From: Biomphalaria glabrata
Taxonomy: Eukaryota; Mollusca; Gastropoda; Planorbidae
Assembly: GCF_947242115.1 (NCBI RefSeq)
Contig: NC_074718.1
Location: 44,264,699 to 44,328,698, forward strand
Reading direction: 5' to 3'
Length of the DNA: 64,000 bases
Both the position numbers and the translations under genes were made by a program. Shown one piece after another: positions 41,659 to 53,345 of the stretch. Position 1 is the first letter of the stretch; every line of letters begins with the position of its first letter. The notes under the pieces are model-generated. The model had not been told where the DNA came from, did no database searches, and was given only the letters and a program-made list of their open reading frames with translations.

Positions 41659-44600
41659 ATGGCTGCCGTCAGGGGAACACGATTTGTTCTGCAATGCAAG
41701 GTCGTTTGTAAAAATTCATCGACTCACTGTGATACTGGCAAAGTTTATTATAGATTGCTACACATTTCTCGCAAAACATCTTTACAAAGCATATGCAAGA
41801 ACCGATTAAGCAAAGGTTTATTTCAATGTCTCATCTAATTAATACAGAATAAAAAATTATGCATGATAAATAGATAAATGATATGAATTAATTATGAATA
41901 TCTTCATCAATATCATTGATTGATGATTCCATGAATGAGAATGATTATGTCAATTATGAATTTATTTATGATGTTTTGATGATGATGATAAAAAAAATGA
42001 TGATTATGTCTGATGACTGATGATCCATTTTGACCATTCCATCACAACACATCATTCAAATTCATGTAATAAATTTATAAATGAATAATCAAATCAATGT
42101 AATTGTTTTCTAATGTTTCGACTTGCTTTTTGATGTAGATTGTAGATCTATCATTTCTATGCTTTAATTTTAATTAATAAAATAATAATACTTTTATTAA
42201 ATCACTACATAATAATACATTCAATTTTCAATCATTACATTCATAAGTTACATTCTAGAATCTAGGACTAGACTAGAGACTAGAGTCTATAGATAGTAGT
42301 CTAAACTCTAAACTAGACTAGCTTAACTAACTAGACTGACTAGACTAGAGTCAATATAATAATAATAATATAAATATACTTATTATATATCTATATTATA
42401 AAGTAGAATGTGTAGTGTATGTATGTATGTTAACTATGTTACTTATAGACACCAAAACCGCTTGACCAATCTTGATAAAACTAGGCAGGAATGTTCCTTG
42501 GGTACCAACTTAGACCGTAGTGTATGTATTGTAGCCCTAAAACAAACTTAAGACCCTCAAAAAAAATAAAGTTGTCCGACTCTATTACAGCTATAGTATT
42601 TTATGGATCTAGGCCATGTCTACAATGTTGACATGAGAAAAGATAGAAAGGATTTAGACCTAGATCTAATTTTAAGAAATACACTTTGCGCAGATAGTTT
42701 TTTACTTTGACACATGAAAAGACAAAAGAAGATCCATTGATTTCATTATATAATAAAATTAACCTTCAATTTTGTGTTTCAAAAGCATTTTTTACATTAA
42801 TTAGTTCCTTATATCTGTGATTATAGATTTCCTGACGAACATTCTTTCATTAGACAATTCCGTAATGAATCGCGTACTAAATATTAATTCGTTTAATTGT
42901 TTACTTTATAATCCCATCCCTAGATCTAAAACTCTAATTCAATTCTAAGATGATAAAACTTCTCTTCGCACAGATAGTTTTATACTTTAACACATAAACA
43001 TATTAATTAAAGTCCATTCATTTCATATTTTGATCAAATAAACATTCAAATTTGGTTTTCTAAAGCTACATTCGCCTACGAAAGCTGCGAAGCTGAGTTG
43101 AGATAGGCCTAGATCTATATTCATTCATGAATCGCGTACTAAATATAATTTCGTTTAATTGTTCACTTTATAATCCCATTCATTTAACAAAGCTATCGCT
43201 CTTTTCATTTTTAATAGATAAGAATGTATCGACTTCGGGTAAACCCATTTTCGCAAACCTAATTTTATTTTCGTAGCGAAAGAGAAATAACGTGAAAGGA
43301 TCATTAGCTAAGTTTAACATACATATAAATCCAATCCACTAGATTATTCAAAAGCATTTTTTACATAAATTAGTTCCTGATATCTACAGATTTCCTGGCA
43401 AACATTCTTTCATTAGACATTACCAAATGGTTACACATTAATACATCTCTCTTCTGAGGTCTGAGTCTATTCCTAGGCCTAGGTCTAAAACTCTTACTGA
43501 ACTCTAAGATGATAAAAGTTCTTTTCGCAAAGATAGTTTTATGCTTTAACACATAAACATGCTAATTATTGTCCATTCATTTGATATTTTAATCAAATTA
43601 ACATTCAAATTTGTTTTTCTAAAGCATTTTTAATACATTCGTTCGCTAAAGCTGCGTAGCCGTGTTGAGATAGGCCTATATTCATTCATGAAAAAAAGTT
43701 CACGCATGCGCAGCACAGAACTCTAGATTAGTGTAGATTTAGATCTACGTCTACCTCAAGATCTACTTTATACTTTATACACATGAACATACAAAATTTA
43801 GTCTATTCATCTCAAATTTTAATCAAATATATGTAGGCCTACAAGCAAATGTTTTAATTTGAAAAAAAAAATGGATTTAATTAAGCCTATTGGCAATTTT
43901 GATTTGATAGCTTCATTCACACTATTTTTACATTGACACATTCGCTTTACTTATTACATTATTATTTCGTTTAATTGTTTACAAAACACTCTCAGTGACT
44001 ATATCGAAAGTAATGCGCAAATAAAGACCCGCGGGTCACGGGTAACATATGTCTAGTTAATATATATATATATAAGACTTCTAGAATATTCTAGACTCAC
44101 TAGAGTATAGATCTAAAATCTAAATTATTCTAAATTAAATAATTTTAATCTTTTTACTAAATTAAAAGTCTCTAAAGTTAAAGGTTTAAACTCTTTAAAC
44201 TTTAATCCTAGCATTTACGTCTAATTACACAAAGTCTATGTTGGCAAAGAAATATACAGATCACCACATGTTACTTTAAAAATGATTACGTCCTAGATGC
44301 GTTCACTTGGTCAATCTAGTCATGCATGTATTTGTATTAATGACTTAAATACTGCCAAGTTGTTGGTTTTCTTGGCTGATTCCAGCAACCCATTCATTGC
44401 TCTAAGTCCCTAATACTAGTAATAGCACTAGTAGCCACTAGGGAAGAAGCATTTGTTGTACAAATTTCTCCTAGCGTATTAAAGGGAAACTCAGATGGTT
44501 TTTCAAATTTGAGTTATTGACATATATATTTAAATTCTGTGTGTATTTAAATTCTGCGTAAAAAGTTGTAATAGTAAACATTTTACCATTTTTTTATTTA

Positions 44601-47600
44601 AATGCTTAGAAAATTTTATATTTAATAAATTAGACAGTAAATTCTTGACATCTCAAAAAAAAACGGGGTTCTTTGAGATTTTGTTTTTAGGTTAGGCATA
44701 CGTTTAAATATGTTTACATACCGGTATATAATATACATTTTGTTGTTATGGGTATGGTGGTTGAATTTTGATGTGTATAATCATGTTTTATATTCAGACT
44801 GTGATTTTGAAGTTTGTAAAGATGTTCCGGTATATTTTGTCTTATCTTTTTAGATGTTAGAATTAAGTGCATTATTTTGTATATGTTATAACTTTATACT
44901 TTTTTTATCATTGCTAGTTGTTGATTTTTGTTTTCACAGAACTATTACAGCCTTGGTCATGTGACTACCTATGTGCTCCTTGTAGTGTCTTCAACTTTCA
45001 TACCTCATCAAATGCTAAAAAAAGAGATTACTATGAAGTTCTTGGGGTCCCCAAAAATGCTGACGCCGCCACTATAAAAAAGGCTTATTATAAGGTTGAC
45101 TTAGGTTTACATTACATTTTTATTTATTATTTTGCATTATTAAGGTTTAAGAATACATGAGTGTTGATTCCTTGTATTAGTAATTGTGGGTAATTTGTGT
45201 GTTTTTCAGTTAGCCAAACAGTATCATCCCGACACAAACAATAAAGATCCTGATGGTGCCAAAAAATTTCAAGAAGTTTCTGAAGCTTATGAGGTAAAAT
45301 TGTTTCGTGTCTAAATATTTCAGTAGTCAACAAACCAAGTTGAATGGTTTATTTGTGAGACCTTCAATTGTAATGGTGCTTTACCTTTCAGTTTTATAGA
45401 AAAAACATGACCACAAATAATTGTCTTATGCTTTATGAAGATTTCAAACAATTATTATTTTTTTTATTCACATGTTCTCAAAAATTTTTCAACAACCTTG
45501 TTTATTTAAAAAAAAAATATTAACATTATTAATATGTTATCACTTTCATTTATATTGCATTTAGTTCTTGTAGAGTTTTTACAAAGCTATTAATCAAGAA
45601 TATGTTGGGAAGAAAATCAAATGCTTTGGGAGAAATAGGTTGGTTTTTCTAGTTACATGATAGCATTGAAGCCTTAATTTGTAAGGATTTAAAAATTACG
45701 TCTGATTAGGGCATGAACCTTGAGCCACAACCCTACTTGTCATTACAGCAGGAACCAAAATAAAAGGCATCCCAGTTGGGAAGTTAAAAAAATGAAGTGT
45801 CCATCTATTTTGTTCAAAGTCGTTCCATAGACCATATTTACCATTTTGTTGAAATTTTTTCAGTAACAATATTCACGAGTGTACATTTAGTCAAATCTTT
45901 CAGAATTTAGCCAGTAGTTTTGTAGTTTTATTGATGTAATCCAAAACTGTTTGACTTGACATTGACAGGTACTCAGTGATGAAAGCAAACGAAGAGATTA
46001 CGATACATTTGGAATGGGTGGAAGTCAGCGAACAGCAGGCTTTAAAGGCCAGCAACAAGGCTTCTCTGGTAATCAGTGATTTGAAAAATTAATTATTTTA
46101 CTACTGGAATTATATTTATTTTACCTAATAATTTCAATGTTTAAAACATATTTTAATATTGTTGTTTAGGCTTTGAGAATTTCCAAAGCCAAATGGACCC
46201 AGAAGAACTATTTAGAAAGATATTTGGTAATGCTGGATTTGGAGGCTTTGGATTTTCAAATCAAGATTTTGAAGAGTCTATGTCTGGATTTGCTCCAGCC
46301 ACAGAGGTATGTCACAAAAACATATTGTTTAACTTAATGTTGAAATTGTACCACATAAACCATGTCTTCTTATCTTATATGATACAGACGTTACTTCAAA
46401 AAAGAAGATGATTACGTCCTACACGTCATGCATTCATTCATGCATATTAACCAATGTCTTAATGTCTGTCAGAAACACATATTTTAAGTTAGTTGTACCA
46501 TTCATGCTGGTCCTGATTTTAATTTTATTTAATGAAAAGTACTTTAATTTTCTCCATCATCTGAACAACTCATATAATCTCACACCCGTGAGCAGAGTCT
46601 AGAGTTGTCACAACTCTCCTTGACAAAACAATAGTCTGTACTTATAAATGCTACTTGTACTTGGTTAAGAAAATGTATGAATTTTGGTAAAGCAATTTTT
46701 CTAAATGATTTTTTTAAGAGTTATCTTTTTTTTTTATTGTATTTTTTGTGTGATTATGCAATACTATAGTTTACTTACATCACAGCATCCCCTCCTGAAA
46801 TCTTATTGGAATGGGCCAGCCCAATAATATTTCATCCAGTACCTCTGTAGTATTTTCTCCAAGTAGTTCTGTAAAAAAAAAATATTATATTACATTATAT
46901 ATATATATTGCTATTGTAATTTATAATATATGTATTATATATTACATACTACCTTGTTCTTAAGACTTTTGAGTTATGAAACTAATACACATCCTAAACA
47001 AATGGGACAAACAGGCTGCTGGAAAAAAGTTAAGTCTAACATGCAAAGAATGTACATGGAACTTTGCAATAAAAATTGTTTAAAGGAATTGACTTGGCTA
47101 ATATATTTTGTCTTATGACACAAGCAGACATGCCTACAGTCCCGCATTATGCGGAACCGTCCCGCAAAAGCATAAAAAAAGCTCACATGTTCCGCCGTTC
47201 CGCATTCACGTTTTTTTGTTCCGCCAAGTCTGAATTCCGACACAAAAAAAAAAAAAAAAAAATCGCCGATTTTTCGTTATTTATTAATAGTGCGAAATGA
47301 AAATACTTAATGAAAATAAAATATATATAGGTCTGTGTTTATTGTTTACATTTCATCTTCTCCCGGACCCGGTGAGGTGTGTCCTAAATTTACGAAGATA
47401 TGTTTGAGCTAGATCTAGATCTAGACATAGATCTAGATCTAGTACTCTAGGTCTAGATACTAGATCTATTCTTAGAATCTAGTAAGTGCTAATAAGCCAA
47501 ATGTTCTATTCAAATCCCTTTCTTTTCCCGACAATGGCTCTACTGACTCTACTCTATTAGTCTAGACTCTAGAATCACTCTAGACGTCTTGTACTACTAG

Positions 47601-50600
47601 ATCTAGTTACTAGATCTAGTAGCCTACAATACTCATCAATATTATACTGTCAATACAAAGTAGTAGAGACGACTCTAGATCTATTCTAACACTAGTAACT
47701 CACTGTCTACTCTAGTTAGTAACACTAACTCAACTGGTTTCTTAGGTTTCTAAGTAAAAGGATTTTTTTAAAATACGTTATTAAACTAATTAAAGATCTA
47801 CACCTAAATGATAATAATGTAATTAACTTAGACACAGTAATGCTAAGGCCTAAATAACTTAATAAGGCTATCTATATTATATCTACTTATTACTTACATT
47901 ATTTACAAAGTCTAAATTGGGATCTAGATCTAGGCCTAGCACTAGATTAGATTACTAGATATTATAACTAGAATCTAGATGATACTAACTAAATCTACAT
48001 CTATCTACAGAAATAGACTTAGAAGGTGATAGATTTCTATGTCTAGTCTATGTATTATTATCATGATTATGTAATAAATTTAGTTCTCAATAAGTCCATA
48101 GATCTAGACATAAATATTTAGATCTATGATATTATTATTATAATATGTGTTCTTAGACTTAGAGGACTTATTAGATGTAGGTCTATTCCTAGACTAGTAG
48201 ACAGACTCTTAAATTATTTTAGATCTAGAACTAGAGACAAATTCTAGAGTGACTAGAGTAGAGCCCTAGAAAAGGATAGATAATCAAGTAGATCTAGAAT
48301 AATCTAGATCTAGTCATTAGAATAATTAGATTTAGATCTAGATCTAGTACTAGTAGTAGTAACTAGGTCATTAGAATAGATTTTTTTTAGAATTCATCAT
48401 ATAGGAGTTAGAACTATTGATTTCAAACAAAGGATATAATTATGAATTAAAGGTTTTCTTACTTTTAATTATAGTATACTATTTTCATCTAATTTATAAA
48501 AGCAAACTAGTATTGTTATTAGAATGATCCTGGATTGTTACTTTTGAACGACACAGGTTTGAAACAACTTCTCAGAAACCTTCAAATGTATACATACCTC
48601 GCCTTCTCCAATATCACTTTATGTGGGCTTTCTCTCTCTCTCTCTCTCTCTGTATATATATAGTAATTATAATTGAAGTTTTATTTATACTGCGTACAGT
48701 ATGGCTGACAAACATAAAAGTGTGTGTTCCACATTGGGGCCCAAAATTCCACATTTTCAACCTGAGTGTTCCACATTCTGGGTCTTGGGGGTAGGCATGT
48801 CTGCACAAGTATAAAAAAAGTTAAGCAGGCAGATAATGAAGTTGCTAAGTTCCACTATGATAATTAAATCATGCTTGAATTAAATTTGTTTCAGATAATG
48901 ATGGACCTAACTTTTCAAGAAGCAGCTCGTGGTGTTAACAAGGAAATCAGTTTAAATATCAAGGACACTTGTCCAAAGTGTGGAGGCAGTGGTTCTGAAA
49001 GGGGTTCTTCGCCTACCAAATGTCCCCAGTGTAATGGAACTGGAATGGTAGGTATTTTATTTTCTCCAAGTAGTTCTGTAAAAAAAATTATTATATTACG
49101 TTACCTTCAATTTGAAAGATTTTATAGTACTACACAAAGCAAGCTGTGCCTTCGTAATTATTCCCATTTGCTGTCTACTTTCAATAGTAGAACCACTCTG
49201 TGGTTTATCTGACAGGATGAAAGATTGGACATCAGTTTTTTCTGGTTACTGTTGCTCTATCTCCCCCCCTCTCAATCTACAAAGCTGATAGATCCAAAGG
49301 AACAACAGAGACTGATACTCTTTGGTATCAGCACAGTTTCAGACAACAAAAAAAAAACACTTTGGGGGTCTGTTAAATATAAAAAAAAAAATTTTTCTGC
49401 CTAAGCCTGTGTACTAGATTAAATTTGATAGAACCAGGTTTAAAACTATCAACACATGTACACTTTAGTTAATGTTAGCCTCTAAATTAAGTTATAATAT
49501 CAGAGAGACAAAATATACTAAACCTAGGCACATGTGTTAATCTAATCAAGTGTTCATGTTAAAGATTATATTATTGTTTCCATTGAGGTGGTTCTAACAA
49601 TAAGCAACAATACATGTTTTTAACCAGTGTTTCTCTATTTTAATAGGCTGTGACATATTTTATGCTATGCTTTTCTTGTAATATACAATTATTACTTACA
49701 CTTTAACTTTCTTTCCTGCAATGCTGTCTCACTTTTTCTGGTCATTTTCCTGTATGTCGCTTCACAGTATGTGTAAAAGCTATTGAAAGTATCCATTTTT
49801 TTCATAAAGGAAACTATTTCAACTGGACCATTTATAATGCGATCGACATGTAGAGGATGTCAAGGGAAACGAGTAGTTAATAAATATCCTTGTACAGAAT
49901 GTAATGGCAAAGGAAAGGTTATTGCACGCAAGCGTGTCATTGTTCCAGTACCTGCTGGTAATTACTCACAATTGTTTTATATGTCTATTTTTTTCATTTA
50001 GGAATAGTTTAAATTGGAGTATCTCATTTACTGTTAAATTTTCAATAATGCATTATTGTAAGAAAATTGTATGAATAATGAACAAGTTAAATTTGATTGT
50101 GTTCGTTCTGTTTTATCTCTGGCATGAATACTTTTAGCTAGCTATCCTTGTCCTTAGCTAGCTATCCTTGTCTGTGCGTAGTAGCTTAAAAGTGGGGGTT
50201 TTTTTTGTGTGGGTTTTTTTTTTTGAAAAACATTGTCTTAACATACAGCCTGATTAGTGTTGATATTAGTAAGCTGTTTCAACATGCCATAGAGAATATT
50301 TTGCATGTTATTTACTATTGTATAGAATTGTCTCATCCGTAAATAACATAACTCTCTACCAGGTGTAGAAGATGGTCAGACTGTTCGTATGCCAGTCAAT
50401 GGCCAGGAAGTTTATATCACATTTAAGGTAAGATCTTTATTAGGGAATGGTTAGAACTTGTATTTCTTCTGTAGCTTTTCTTATCAACAATTATTTGTAG
50501 ACATATTGATCTGTCTGTTGCTTTTCTTATCAACAATTATTTGTAGGCTTAGTGAAGTGTCTGTAGCTTTCTATTTCTTTCCACATTTGATGTCCAGGTT

Positions 50601-52294
50601 CAGAAGAGTCGGATATTTAGGAGAGAAGGGGCAGATGTCCACAGTGATGTGACAATCAGTTTGTCTCAAGCTATACTTGGAGGCACCATCAGAATTCCTG
50701 GAATATATGATGATATACTTCTTAGCGTAAGTCCCAAGTTCTACTAAAGCTCTTGACAATTTACTCTAAAATATAGAATGTTGTGTTTTAGCGTTAAGTT
50801 CTACTAAAGCTCTTGACAATTTACTCTAAAATATAGAATGTTGGGTTTTAGCGTAAGTTCAAAGTTCTACTAAAGCTCTTGACAATTTACTCTAAAATAT
50901 AGAATGTTGTTTTTTTTCTTCTTGGTTTCTATAAGATTTTTATTTTATAGTTACCCGGTGTGTAAATTTGTTGATGTTGTTAATGATGTTTTACAACTAG
51001 TGGGCTGGATCCATATTAAAACGACACTAAATAGAAGGAGCATTGGAATAAATTAGATCTTACTTAGACATTATTATTGTTTTAAATTCCAGCTCTGTTT
51101 CTTAAGTTTGTTACTGAGTTATTTTGTTGTAGGTGCGTGCACGTGTGATTGAATTCTTATCTAAAACTTGGATTCTGTTTTAGATTCCTGCTGGCACATC
51201 TTCTCATCACCGCCTTAGACTTGCAGGAAAAGGAATAAGTCGTGTCAACAGTTATGGCCATGGTGATCATTATGTTCATATAAAGATCAAAGTTCCTGTG
51301 TAAGTTTATGTGTGTGTTACTTAACTCATCCCCTAGTAGAAAAAGACTTTTTGGAAGATGTGATAAAAGACGTAGGTTACAGCTGGGTAATTGCACCTTC
51401 ACCCATCCCTTAATCTTTAGACCATTGGGGCACGACGCAAGATTTGTCAATCGTCTTTCTCCATTCCTCTCTGTCTTTTGCCTTGGATAGAACCTCTTTC
51501 AATGGCAGGCCCATCCATTCTTTTATGTTGCATTCACATGAAATACTTTTATTTTCTTTTGTATTACTAAAATAAAGTGAATGAAATTCTAAGTGTACCC
51601 AATGTATATTTGTAGATCAATCCAATCATAAAGTTTGTATTTCTGAAGATGTCTTGTGATCAAGTACACCAACTGAATATATTTAAACATTTTTTTTTTC
51701 ACAATAGAATAGTTAGCTTGCACAACAAATATGTTCTGTTGCATACATCATTTCCTTCTATTTTGACTTTGTCAGAAATTTAACTGAAGAGCAAAGGCTT
51801 CTTATCCAAGCATTTGCTTCAACTGAAAAAGATGTGGAAGGAACTGTGGATGGAATGGCTCAAACAAAAAAAGGTGAGACATTTCTTCTTTAATGAACTA
51901 CCAAAAATTGAGGATGTTTATAACATTGTTTGGGTGTTATAAAAAAAAGAATGTGCCAGCATAAAAATTACTTACATAAGTTACCTTAGACTAGAAACAA
52001 TTGGTACAACCTTAGACTAAACACAAAACAAGTTAAAACAATTGGTGAGCTGAGATTTCTTCAAATGCACAAAGTTGCCTAGTGCTTATTTAGTGTAACA
52101 CAAAGATAGTTTAATGTAGTCAGGAGTATTTTGTATTTGTTATGGGATATGCAATTGTTCTCTCTGCTAACCAGGAACCCTCCCATTCTGTTTCAGGTGG
52201 GAAGGAGTCCAATGGTCGTGTGATGGGAGAACATTTACCTGAAGAAGAAGAGGAAGGATTTTTGTCTAAGTTGAAAAGGAAATTATTTGGCTAG
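41659..52294 (+). CDS. DNAJA3: Mitochondrial DnaJ/Hsp40 co-chaperone (DNAJA3, Tid1), twelve exons, complete
   Basis: Type I J-protein that stimulates mitochondrial Hsp70 and handles matrix folding clients. Exons: 41659-41815, 44940-45094, 45210-45293, 45969-46068, 46170-46306, 48895-49047, 49810-49957, 50363-50427, 50598-50726, 51184-51299, 51776-51873 and 52197-52294. They total 1440 bp and give 479 residues (human long form: 480). Exon 1 begins AACATGGCTGCC and gives a basic, acid-poor leader ([14 protein letters not shown]...[10 protein letters not shown]) suited to mitochondrial import. It was chosen by phase fit and resemblance to the human MAARCSTR start. The J domain is about 82-147 with HPD at 110-112, followed by a GF-rich linker. 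The zinc-finger repeats are CPKCGGSG (237), CPQCNGTG (254), CRGCQGKR (276) and CTECNGKG (290). The C-terminal substrate domain ends [14 protein letters not shown], like human [14 protein letters not shown]. Confidence 0.95.
42390..44056 (+). mobile_element. Non-autonomous Helitron in DNAJA3 intron 1
   Basis: The element begins TCTATATTATAAAGTAGAAT after an A and ends CTAG before a T. Fifteen bases before the CTAG it has the palindrome GACCCGCGGGTC (44026-44037), the expected 3' hairpin. Terminal inverted repeats and target duplication are absent, as known for Helitrons. Inside, a block with CGCACAGATAGTTTTA..., CATAAACAT, ...TTCATTCATGAA is repeated about three times (near 42660, 42950 and 43500). 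No Rep/helicase coding is seen in 1667 bp. Confidence 0.75.
44280..44492 (-). mobile_element. CR1/Jockey-like LINE 3' end in DNAJA3 intron 1
   Basis: AATGATTACGTCCTAGATGC, CATGCATGT, TTAAATACTGCCAAG, CCAGCAACCCATTCATTGCT and AGGGAAGAAGCATTTG. An internal partial duplication lies at about 44405-44450. Confidence 0.7.
46370..46455 (-). mobile_element. Short CR1/Jockey-like LINE 3' end in DNAJA3 intron 5
   Basis: CTTATCTTATATGATACAGACGTTACTTC, AAAAAAGAAGATGATTACG and CATGCATATTAACCAATG. Only about 85 bp remain, but they are close to the 9300-9370 copy. Confidence 0.7.
46846..46895 (+). repeat. Direct repeat shared by DNAJA3 introns 5 and 6
   Basis: TATTTTCTCCAAGTAGTTCT followed by GTAAAAAAA and TATTATATTAC occurs here and at 49053-49098, on either side of exon 6. 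Confidence 0.7.
47125..48803. mobile_element. 1.68-kb TIR transposon with 6-bp target duplication, DNAJA3 intron 5
   Basis: CAGACATGCCTAC at the left end is perfectly matched by GTAGGCATGTCTG at the right end, and CACAAG flanks both sides (47119-47124 and 48804-48809). Subterminal regions carry repeated GCGGAAC/GTTCCGC words on the left and GTGGAAC words on the right. The interior is dominated by AGATCTAGATCTAG-type sequence and has no long open frame. The family is not recognised. Confidence 0.75.
47395..48365. repeat. CTAGAT/AGATCT-rich low-complexity core
   Basis: Dozens of overlapping TCTAGA, AGATCT and CTAGATCTAG words, largely self-complementary, form the core of the transposon at 47125-48803. 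Smaller patches of the same kind occur at 645-700, 7160-7260, 42240-42350 and 63700-63850. Confidence 0.8.
50474..50546 (+). repeat. Duplicated acceptor-like 27-bp word in DNAJA3 intron 8
   Basis: GCTTTTCTTATCAACAATTA followed by TTTGTAG occurs at 50474-50500 and 50520-50546. Each looks like a 3' splice site, upstream of the used acceptor at 50596-50597. Confidence 0.85.
50722..50911 (+). repeat. Triplicated splice-donor region of DNAJA3 exon 9
   Basis: Three units start at 50722, 50788 and 50848 (66, 60 and about 64 bp). The first five bases of unit 1 (TTAGC) are the end of exon 9, followed by the real donor GTAAGT. Unit 2 reads GTTAAG and unit 3 GTAAGT again. Confidence 0.92.
51395..51540 (-). 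mobile_element. RTE/Jockey-type LINE 3' fragment in DNAJA3 intron 10
   Basis: Complement of CCATTGGGGCACGACGCAAG, TTGTCAATCGTCTTTCTCCA and CCTTGGATAGAACC. This is the last about 145 bp of the element seen at 36690-37200. Confidence 0.75.
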
Positions 52295-53345
52295 ATGTGC
52301 TCTAGTATGTCTCTGTAAATGAAAGAATGTGGACTCGCTATTTTAGAGCTGAATATATTTTTTAAAGTATACAGAAGAAAAACATCCTCAATTTTTGGAG
52401 CTTTAATCTACAAGAAATGAATTTGTTAAACTCAACAGTCTATGAATTTGTATATAAATATGTTTAATTTATTGCTTCTATATGTCAATAAAAGATGCTT
52501 TTTGTTTTCTGTATAAAAAAAAAAAACTAGGGTTGCAAATCATTGATGACCCTGAAGGTAAAATTGCACAGATTCTTGAACTTCTAAAAAAGAGTGCCAT
52601 AAAAAATAAAAGTGTGGAGTCAGCTGGCAGTGAAGAAAGTGAAACTAAAAGTCAAGCAATGAGCAAAAACACGTGATCGTTTTTAAAAAAGCCTTTTTTT
52701 TTTCTAGAACTTAATGTTACAACCAACACAGTTTGATAGAGGACTAATTATTTGCTCCAGAATAAATTGATTGATTGTGTTTTTTCACTGGCTTTGCCAT
52801 GAATATTGTTACTGGGTACTGTATAAATCATACTAACTGTTTATTCAATGCTTCCACAAAAGAAGTGTTTACAGATTTGATTTTATTGAGATATTGTTGA
52901 GGCACAATATTGTCCCTAATTTATCCTGCAGATATTATTCTATAACGTTATTTCAGTTGAATAGTCTATAACACATTTAACATTCATTGAGCTGGTTTAA
53001 TGTCACAGACATGCTCTAGGAGAATTGTTTGTTATTCTAGTTCAGCTAACAGATTAGGTCTATCTGAATGTGATATGCAACAGACAGTTACGAACTAGAA
53101 AGTAATTGTGCTGTTTCCCATCAATGTGATTTATCTTGTGCTATTTTATTGGCATTTCACTAGGATTGGTATTTACCTATTGATTTAGTATGTGTATAAA
53201 GAGTCATTACTAAGAATGATGAAAAAAATCTGTTCATTTGTTGTATATGTGTATGTAAAGCAATTAACTCTGTGCGCAAGTGGAACTGTACTAGGAAATG
53301 TAGACTTCAGGTTACAACAGAAATAAAACTATTTATAATTTTAAA
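52295..53345 (+). other. DNAJA3 3' UTR
   Basis: AATAAA lies at 52487-52492 (about 195 bp after the stop) and again at 53322-53327. Between them sit the possible alternative exon and AT-rich sequence. Confidence 0.55.
52531..52676 (+). CDS. DNAJA3: Possible alternative last exon of DNAJA3
   Basis: After the first poly(A) signal of DNAJA3 (52487-52492) there is a pyrimidine-rich stretch, an A12 run and ACTAG, then an open 146-bp segment ending in TGA. Exon 11 (ending 51873) leaves one base, and this segment supplies two, so splicing here keeps frame. The tail would start GLQIIDDPEGKIAQILELLK and continue Ser/Glu/Lys-rich (about 48 residues replacing GGKESNG...LFG). Human DNAJA3 is known to have long and short C-terminal variants. 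I do not recognise the peptide. It might instead be chance or a relic. Poly(A) signals follow at about 52762 and 53322. Confidence 0.45.

Noticed and set aside
41840-42080. Regulatory array of ATGATT words
   Set aside because: It looks like degenerate simple sequence (GATGAT/ATGATT) without fixed spacing.
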